Of a stretch of DNA of 64,000 bases, positions 55,767 to 61,988 are shown one piece after another. The stretch's first letter is position 1. Each line of letters begins with the position of its first letter. The stretch is from Chitinophaga pinensis (GTDB lineage: Bacteria; Bacteroidota; Bacteroidia; UKL13-3). The translations under genes were made by a program, and so were the position numbers. The notes beneath the pieces are model-generated. The model was not told the origin of the DNA. It saw only the letters and a list, made by a program, of their open reading frames with translations, and did no database searches. Location: NCBI GenBank assembly GCA_945860865.1, contig CAMARW010000001.1, positions 400,294 to 464,293 on the forward strand. Direction: 5' to 3'.

Positions 55767-55783
55767 AGTGTTTCTTTTTATAC

Positions 55784-56551
55784 TCAGAATCCTTCAAAAA
55801 TACCTAAACCAAAAAGAGCAAAATCGTATTTAACGGGGTCTTTCGGGTCTAGTTTTCTTAGCACCAAATCTAGCTCTTGCACCGCTTTGGCATCGTTTTG
55901 TTTTCTGTGCAGCAAGCCTAATTTGCGGGCTATATTGCCTGAGTGCACATCTAGTGGAATGCTGAGTTGCGCGGGAGATAGTTGAGCGTTCCAAATGCCC
56001 AGATCTACACCGCATTTATCTTTTCTAACATACCAGCGCAGCATCATATTTATTCTTTTGGCGGCTGAACCCTTTGCTGGGTCTGAAATGTGTTTTTCTG
56101 TTCGGTTAGGGTGCGGTATTTCGAAAAAATTGGCTTTAAATTTAGAGATTGCTTCTTGCAAGTTCTGGGGTTCTGCATGTTTAATAAATAAGGCTTCCAT
56201 GCCATTGTGCTTGGAGTAAATGTGGCGTAAACCTTTTAGAAAGAATATTAAATCTGTGCCATTAAAGGTGCGGTGCACAAATGTTTGCAGTTTTATTAAA
56301 TCTTTTTCACGAAAGCTTTGCACAAAATCGTAGGGAGATTCACCCAAATAGTCGAGCATTTTATGCCCGTTTTGCACAATTATCTTGCGGTTTCCCCAAG
56401 CAATAGTTGCGGCTAAAAAGCCTGCAATTTCTATGTCTTCTTTGCGCACAAAACGATGCGGAATACTAATTGGATCGGGCTCAATAAATTGGCTATTATT
56501 GTATTGATATACTTTTTCTTCTAAGAATAATTTAATTTCTTGATTTACCAC
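55784..56551 (-). CDS. TIGR02757-family protein
   Basis: 255 aa. It matches the conserved family named TIGR02757: FVRKEDIEIAGFLAATIAWGNRKIIVQNGHKMLDYLGESPYDFV is characteristic, with a later KRINMMLRWYVRKD and PLDVHSGNIARKLGL. The family is related to helix-hairpin-helix DNA glycosylase folds, but no activity is established to my knowledge. The small membrane-protein gene upstream is 2 bp away on the same strand. Confidence 0.88.
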   Translation of the reverse strand: MVNQEIKLFLEEKVYQYNNSQFIEPDPISIPHRFVRKEDIEIAGFLAATIAWGNRKIIVQNGHKMLDYLGESPYDFVQSFREKDLIKLQTFVHRTFNGTDLIFFLKGLRHIYSKHNGMEALFIKHAEPQNLQEAISKFKANFFEIPHPNRTEKHISDPAKGSAAKRINMMLRWYVRKDKCGVDLGIWNAQLSPAQLSIPLDVHSGNIARKLGLLHRKQNDAKAVQELDLVLRKLDPKDPVKYDFALFGLGIFEGF

Positions 56552-56553
56552 CC

Positions 56554-56799
56554 TTACAACATTTTATAAATTTCTTTGGCCTTGTTTATCACATGTAGGA
56601 ATAAAAAAGCTGGCCAAATGAGGGCACTTTGGTTGTTATAGCTAATGGCAATAATGGTGGCTAAAACAGCCAAGAAAAAGGTTGCTACAATTACATAAAT
56701 TAATTGAAACTTAAGGTTGCCTGTTTTAATAAAAGATAGAATGCCAAAAACGAGCAGCATTAAAATAGAAAAGATAGCCACAAAATATACAATGTTCAT
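56554..56799 (-). CDS. Small three-helix membrane protein
   Basis: 81 aa from MNIVYFVAIF (56799); the longer ORF start adds 14 polar residues without a clear reason. Three hydrophobic segments are seen (about 3-23, 30-50 and 54-72), with a short basic C-terminus (NKAKEIYKML). I do not recognise it. It is coupled to the TIGR02757 gene by a 2-bp gap. Confidence 0.6.
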   Translation of the reverse strand: MNIVYFVAIFSILMLLVFGILSFIKTGNLKFQLIYVIVATFFLAVLATIIAISYNNQSALIWPAFLFLHVINKAKEIYKML

Positions 56800-56903
56800 T
56801 GGTTTTAATTTGTTATTGGTTGGTTTTTGTTGTGCGAACAAAGTTAAAAATTTGCAAAGTTTTCATTTAATTAAATAATTTGTGCCTGAAATAAAACGAA
56901 AGC

Positions 56904-58364
56904 ATGAATTACACCATACATATAGCTAATGCCACAGACCATTTTGTGGGCCTTACGGCACAAATAGAAACCCTAGGCGCCCCCTTGCTACAACTACAAT
57001 TGCCTGCATGGCGCCCGGGAAGGTATGAGTTAAGTAATTTTGCAAAAAACATTCGCAAGCTAAACATTACAGATAGCAAAGGTGTTCCCTTGGAATTTAA
57101 TAAAATTAGCAAAGACTGTTGGGAGGTAAACTGTTTGAACCAAACAGAAATAGTGCTTAGGTATGAATATTATGCCAACCAACCCGATGCAGGCGCTTGT
57201 TTTGTTAGTGAGCATTTACTTTATGTAAATCCGGTACATTGTTTTATGTATGCAGTTGGCAGGGAAGCGGAAAGCTTTTCTGTTCAATTAGATGTGCCCA
57301 TGCACTGGCAAATTGCTTGTCAGTTACCTGCTAAAAATCATAAACTACAAGCCCAAAATTTCGACCAGCTCGCGGATAGTCCATTTTTTGCCTCTCCAAA
57401 CTTGGTTCACCATTCTTTTCTGTTGAACCAAACTACTATTCATTTTTGGTTTGAAGGTGGTGTGGTAGCAGATATTGCTTTGTTGGCAGAGCAAACACGC
57501 AAATATGCCTTGGTTCAGACCGAAATATTTGGCGAGTTGCCCTTAGCGCATTACCACTTTTTGTACCTGTTGCTACCCAATACCTATAGGCACGGCGTAG
57601 AGCATGCAGATTCTACAGTGATAGCCATGGGGCCGGCAGCGGCCATCAACGAGCCAGCGTTTTACAATGATTTTTTAGCTATTAGTTCGCACGAATTGTT
57701 TCATTTATGGAATATAAAACGGATGCGTCCGGCTGAGATGTTGCCTTATGATTTTACCAAAGAAAATTACTCGCGCTTGGGTTATATTTATGAAGGCATT
57801 ACCACCTATTATGGCGATCTTACCTTATTACGCAGCGGAGTATGGGATTTTGAAACATACGCCAAAAGTTTGGCGGGCGATTTAGAGCGGCATTACAATA
57901 ACCTAGGAAGGTTTAATTATTCGCTAACAGCGTCTAGTTTTGATACTTGGTTGGATGGATATGTGGCCGGGGTAAAAGGGAGAAAAGTATCCATTTATAT
58001 AGAGGGTTTAATTGCTGCATGGGTAGCAGATATAGCAATTTTGGTTCGAACCAATGGTGCCAGCCGTTTGGATGATGTTTTGAGGAGAATGTATCAGGAT
58101 TCTTATCAATTGGGGCTTGGATATTCACAGGAAATATATAAAAATCTGCTTGAAAGTGTTAGTGGGGTTAATTTTGATTCCTATTTTGAAGAAATTATTG
58201 AAGGTGCTGGACACTGGGAAAAGTATATTCAGAAAACATTAGAACATATTGGATTAGAACTGATTATACGCGAGAAAGAAGATGGGATTTTAAGTTGTGA
58301 AATAAAGAAAAAGCAGGAAATTAACGAATTGCAAAATTCGCTTTTTGAATATTGGATAAAATAG
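56904..58364 (+). CDS. M61-family glycyl aminopeptidase-like protein
   Basis: 486 aa. The gluzincin motif HELFHLWNIKRMRP (near residue 265) and the EGITTYYGDLTLLRSG segment with the third ligand define family M61. The N-terminal 170 residues are the beta domain typical of the family. Two things are odd. No signal peptide is seen, although most Bacteroidota members are exported. The usual C-terminal PDZ domain (family length about 580-620 aa) is missing. The C-terminus ends in a charged tail. Three dispersed-motif copies or near-copies lie inside (57512 and 58043 exact). Confidence 0.88.
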   Translation: MNYTIHIANATDHFVGLTAQIETLGAPLLQLQLPAWRPGRYELSNFAKNIRKLNITDSKGVPLEFNKISKDCWEVNCLNQTEIVLRYEYYANQPDAGACFVSEHLLYVNPVHCFMYAVGREAESFSVQLDVPMHWQIACQLPAKNHKLQAQNFDQLADSPFFASPNLVHHSFLLNQTTIHFWFEGGVVADIALLAEQTRKYALVQTEIFGELPLAHYHFLYLLLPNTYRHGVEHADSTVIAMGPAAAINEPAFYNDFLAISSHELFHLWNIKRMRPAEMLPYDFTKENYSRLGYIYEGITTYYGDLTLLRSGVWDFETYAKSLAGDLERHYNNLGRFNYSLTASSFDTWLDGYVAGVKGRKVSIYIEGLIAAWVADIAILVRTNGASRLDDVLRRMYQDSYQLGLGYSQEIYKNLLESVSGVNFDSYFEEIIEGAGHWEKYIQKTLEHIGLELIIREKEDGILSCEIKKKQEINELQNSLFEYWIK

Positions 58365-58403
58365 CCTTACTTTGGTTAAAATGAATTATCCAATTATTTT
58401 TAT

Positions 58404-59114
58404 ATGCAAAAAATACATTTAGATTGTAATAATTGCGATTCTAAAGCAGTGTCGTTTTTAACTTATTGTACTAACGAAGAGTCTGAGATGGTAATGGCTG
58501 CTAAATCATGCGGTCATTATAAAAAAGGCCAGTCTATTTTTAATGAAGATAATATTCCATTAGGTATATATTGTTTGAGTAAAGGGGCAATTAAACTTAC
58601 CCGATCTAATAAAGATGGGAAAGAGCAAATTATTAGGTTTGCAAGAGAAGGTGAATTTTTAGGATACCGAGCATTAATTGCAGATGAGCGGCTTGTTGCT
58701 ACCGCAACTTGCATTGAAGACACTATTTGTTGTTTTATACCTAAAAATGTTTTTCTAGCATTGCTCGAAAAGAATTCGCAAATAAATAAATACATGCTAA
58801 AATCTCTTTGTCACGATTTGGGTATTGCCGATGAGCGCATTCAAAGTTTGGCTCAAAAAAGCGTAAGAGAAAGATTAGCCGAAACATTGTTATTCTTACA
58901 AATAACATTTCAAGACGAAAATACTTTAGATGAAAGTTTAATATCTGTTACTTTACCCAGAGAAGATATTGCCAATATTGTTGGAACCGCTACCGAAACT
59001 GTGATTCGATTATTATCTGAGTTTAAAGCGGATAAATTAATAGACATGGAGGGTAAAAAAATTAGAATACTCAATAAAACTGGTTTAGAGCGTATTTCGC
59101 ATGCTTCTGTTTAA
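58404..59114 (+). CDS. Crp/Fnr-family transcription regulator
   Basis: 236 aa. A cyclic-nucleotide-like sensor domain (YKKGQSIFNEDNIPLGIYCLSKGAIKLT) is joined by a long helix to a winged helix-turn-helix (LPREDIANIVGTATETVIRLLSEFK). The N-terminus has cysteines at about residues 8, 11, 22 and 36 (CNNC and others), compatible with FNR-type [4Fe-4S] oxygen sensing. In the recognition helix the pattern is ExxIR where E. coli FNR has ExxSR. It is followed by the cbb3 oxidase genes with FNR-like boxes between, so it probably regulates them. Confidence 0.9.
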   Translation: MQKIHLDCNNCDSKAVSFLTYCTNEESEMVMAAKSCGHYKKGQSIFNEDNIPLGIYCLSKGAIKLTRSNKDGKEQIIRFAREGEFLGYRALIADERLVATATCIEDTICCFIPKNVFLALLEKNSQINKYMLKSLCHDLGIADERIQSLAQKSVRERLAETLLFLQITFQDENTLDESLISVTLPREDIANIVGTATETVIRLLSEFKADKLIDMEGKKIRILNKTGLERISHASV

Positions 59115-59129
59115 ACTTTAAAACACTTT

Positions 59130-59165
59130 CATGATATTTATCATGGCTAGTTTTGATATTGGTCA
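59130..59165. promoter_or_regulatory. Two FNR-box-like palindromes, 22 bp apart
   Basis: TGATATTTATCA (59132-59143, inside a 7-bp inverted repeat CATGATA-TT-TATCATG) fits the FNR core TGAT-N4-ATCA exactly. TGATATTGGTCA (59154-59165) is a weaker copy starting TTGAT. Their starts are 22 bp apart, two helical turns, so they face the same side of the DNA. They lie between the Crp/Fnr gene and ccoI. Confidence 0.6.
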
Positions 59166-59301
59166 TGTTTTACCATTTTTCTTCTATCTACTATTGAGGG
59201 CGCATAATTAAGGGTTGGTAGAAACCGGCTTTTTAACTTATTATTTTGTTAAAAATATCAGACAAATGGCTCATGCTATTTTTTGGATAAACAAATAGCC
59301 C

Positions 59302-61731
59302 ATGAAAGTTTTAGAAAAAAACATCCAAACAGCTTGTTTTCATTGTGGTGATAACATTAATGGTAAAGCCCTTTTATTTAATCAAAAATCTTTTTGCTGT
59401 GTAGGCTGCCAAGGGGTTTATAACTTACTCTCACAGCATAATTTATGTGATTATTATAGTTTAGAATCTTCACCCGGTTTAAGTCAGAAAAACCCAGTAT
59501 CTAAAGTAAAGTTTAGTTATTTAGAGGAAGAAGAAATTCAGAAACAGCTTATTCAATACCGCAACGAGCATACATCTCGCATTAGCTTTTATATGCCAAC
59601 TATGCATTGCAGCAGTTGTATTTGGTTGTTAGAAAGTTTATATAAAATAGAGCCAGGTATTATCCACTCGCGGGCAGATTTTTTGAAAAAGCAAGTGAGT
59701 ATAAGCTTTAATCACGGTATTTTAAGTTTAAGGCAACTGGTTGAGTTGTTGAGTTCATTAGGGTATGAGCCATCCTTAAGCATGCATGATTTAAGCAAGA
59801 AAAAAGAGCAGTACACTAACCGTCGTTTGCTCTATCAAATGGGGGTTGCAGGCTTTGCATTTGGCAACATTATGCTCATTAGTTTTCCAGAGTATTTTGG
59901 TCTAGATAGTTTTTCGCGCCAGTCTTTCTCGCGTTTGTTTGGGTATTTAAATCTGGTTTTGGCCATTCCAGTTTTTTTGTATGCTTCTCAAGATTATTTT
60001 ATTTCTGCTTACAAAAGCATTAAAAGAGGCATTATAAATATAGATTTTCCGCTGGCATTAGGCATATTGGTTATGTTTTTTAGAAGCTCCTACGAAGTAA
60101 TTTCTCAAACAGGAATTGGTTTTTTTGATACTTTGTCGGGTCTAGTTTTCTTTTTATTATTGGGTAAATGGGTACAACAAAGAACCATAGACACACTTTC
60201 ATTTGAACGCGATTACACATCTTATTTCCCAGTTGCTGTTTCTGTTTTAACGGGTGATTTTGAGCGCACAGTGCCCGTAACCCAACTCAAAATTGGCGAT
60301 CGAATTTTAATTAGAAATAATGAGATTATTCCGGCAGATGCTATTTTACTTAAAGGTACCGCACAGATAGATTTTAGCTTTGTTACAGGCGAAAATAATC
60401 TGATTTCTAAGGTTTTTGGAGAGGTGATTTATGCAGGAGGCCGACAAGTAGGGGGATCGTTGGAGTTAGAAGTTTCTAAAAGTGTTTCGCAAAGTTACCT
60501 CACACAACTCTGGAACAGTGATCATTTTTCTAAGCAGACAGAGAGTAAAATTCAATCATTTCAAACCATCGTAAGTAAATATTTTACAATTACTTTATTG
60601 ATTTTAGCGCTGGGTTCAGCCCTTTTTTGGCTTTGGTTTGATCCTAGTAAGAGTATGGCTGCTTTTACATCTGTTTTAATTATCGCTTGCCCCTGTGCAT
60701 TGGCACTTTCTTCACCTTTTGCACTTGGCAATGCGATGCGAATGCTGGGAAGGGCTAAGTTTTATTTGAAATCGCCTGGAGTGATAGAAAAAATGGCTAA
60801 AATAAATCATTTAGTATTCGATAAAACGGGCACCTTAACGCAAACATCAATAGCCCAAATAAATTTTGAGGGCGCCATATTGAGTAAAAATGAATCACAA
60901 AAAATTGCGGCACTTTGCCAGCATTCTGTGCATCCATTAAGTAAACAAATTCTACATTTTTTGGGGTCTTCTAATTCTTCAAGATTATTGGTAGATGATT
61001 TTGCTGAGGTACCTGGAAAAGGCCTAATGGGAAAAATTCAGGGAGTTTTAATTTTTATAGGTTCAGCCAGTTTTGTGGGTGTTAACTTGCCATCTAAAAC
61101 CAACGGTTTAAATACCCATGTTTTTGTAAAAATAGGTGAGAATTTTTTGGGTAAATTTATTTTTGCCAATACCTATAGAGCTAATTTGTCTGAGGTTTTA
61201 AATGGCTTAAGTGTGCGGCATAAGTTGAGTTTACTGAGCGGCGATAATGATTCGGAGCGCTTGCGTTTAGCAGCTTTATTCCCATTGGATGCGCAAATGT
61301 TGTTTGAGATGAGTCCGGCTGATAAAATGATGTACATACACCAACTAAAGGAAAATGGCGAGCGTGTTTGTATGATTGGGGATGGTCTTAATGATGCAGG
61401 TGCTTTGAAGGTGGCCGACATTGGAATTTCTGTTTCTGAGGATACCGCTCATTTTTCTCCAAGTAGTGATGTTATTATGGATGCTCGTTCATTTGAAAAA
61501 TTGAGCAGGATTTTTCAATATGCCAAAAATACTTTGAGCGTAATTTATGCGAGTTTTGCTATTTCACTACTCTATAATTTGGTGGGTTTAAGTTTTGCAG
61601 TTCAAGGCAAATTGTCTCCAATTATTGCTGCTGTTTTAATGCCTATTAGTAGCATTAGCGTAATCTTATTTACTACGCTTGCAACTTATTTGCTTGCTAG
61701 AAAAAACAAACTATTTAATAACTTGATATGA
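59302..61731 (+). CDS. ccoI: CcoI, copper-transporting P-type ATPase for cbb3 oxidase
   Basis: 809 aa. An N-terminal CxxC region (CFHCGDNINGKALLF, CCVGCQGVY) is followed by an HMA-type TMHCSSC, about eight membrane segments, the ion-path CPCALALSSPFAL, the phosphorylation site DKTGTLT and the hinge GDGLNDAGAL. CPC with the unusual N-terminus is the FixI/CcoI pattern, exporting copper to the oxidase active site. Its stop overlaps the ccoS start as ATGA. Confidence 0.94.
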   Translation: MKVLEKNIQTACFHCGDNINGKALLFNQKSFCCVGCQGVYNLLSQHNLCDYYSLESSPGLSQKNPVSKVKFSYLEEEEIQKQLIQYRNEHTSRISFYMPTMHCSSCIWLLESLYKIEPGIIHSRADFLKKQVSISFNHGILSLRQLVELLSSLGYEPSLSMHDLSKKKEQYTNRRLLYQMGVAGFAFGNIMLISFPEYFGLDSFSRQSFSRLFGYLNLVLAIPVFLYASQDYFISAYKSIKRGIINIDFPLALGILVMFFRSSYEVISQTGIGFFDTLSGLVFFLLLGKWVQQRTIDTLSFERDYTSYFPVAVSVLTGDFERTVPVTQLKIGDRILIRNNEIIPADAILLKGTAQIDFSFVTGENNLISKVFGEVIYAGGRQVGGSLELEVSKSVSQSYLTQLWNSDHFSKQTESKIQSFQTIVSKYFTITLLILALGSALFWLWFDPSKSMAAFTSVLIIACPCALALSSPFALGNAMRMLGRAKFYLKSPGVIEKMAKINHLVFDKTGTLTQTSIAQINFEGAILSKNESQKIAALCQHSVHPLSKQILHFLGSSNSSRLLVDDFAEVPGKGLMGKIQGVLIFIGSASFVGVNLPSKTNGLNTHVFVKIGENFLGKFIFANTYRANLSEVLNGLSVRHKLSLLSGDNDSERLRLAALFPLDAQMLFEMSPADKMMYIHQLKENGERVCMIGDGLNDAGALKVADIGISVSEDTAHFSPSSDVIMDARSFEKLSRIFQYAKNTLSVIYASFAISLLYNLVGLSFAVQGKLSPIIAAVLMPISSISVILFTTLATYLLARKNKLFNNLI

Positions 61732-61901
61732 CAATCTTATTTATGCTTATAGGAATAAGTCTTTTAATGGCTTTGGGTTTTTTAATAGCCTTTGTTTGGT
61801 CGGTTAAAAGCGGACAAATGGAAGATGATTACACCCCCTCTGTGCGCATCTTATTTGAGGATAAACCTCATATAAAACCTGATAAAAGTCAGTCTGAATA
61901 A
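61728..61901 (+). CDS. ccoS: CcoS, cbb3-type oxidase assembly protein
   Basis: 57 aa, too short for the ORF track. It starts within the ccoI stop (ATGA). One membrane segment (LFMLIGISLLMALGFLIAFVW) is followed by the CcoS signature SGQMEDDYTPSVRILFED, then a polar tail. CcoS is needed to insert cofactors into CcoN. Its position between ccoI and ccoN is the standard one. Confidence 0.92.
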   Translation: MTILFMLIGISLLMALGFLIAFVWSVKSGQMEDDYTPSVRILFEDKPHIKPDKSQSE

Positions 61902-61907
61902 TAAGCA

Positions 61908-61988
61908 ATGTCATTTTTTGGCGAAAAAAATCCAGCCATAATTGCTCAACTAATTCAAGATAGCACCTATGCAAGTGGAAAACTTTAA
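61908..61988 (+). CDS. Possible 26-aa upstream ORF overlapping ccoN
   Basis: ATG 61908 opens a 26-codon frame (MSFFGEKNPAIIAQLIQDST...) just 6 bp after the ccoS stop and closes at 61988, 20 bp inside ccoN in another frame. It could couple translation of ccoS to ccoN, or be chance. No family recognised. Confidence 0.3.
   Translation: MSFFGEKNPAIIAQLIQDSTYASGKL

Noticed and set aside
59214-59248. Possible promoter for ccoI (TTG ... TATTATTTTG)
   Set aside because: The spacing is about 24 bp and the -7 box does not fit; left uncalled.
59267-59299. 10-codon ORF (MAHAIFWINK) before ccoI
   Set aside because: Too short to distinguish from chance and no supporting signal; not listed as a gene.
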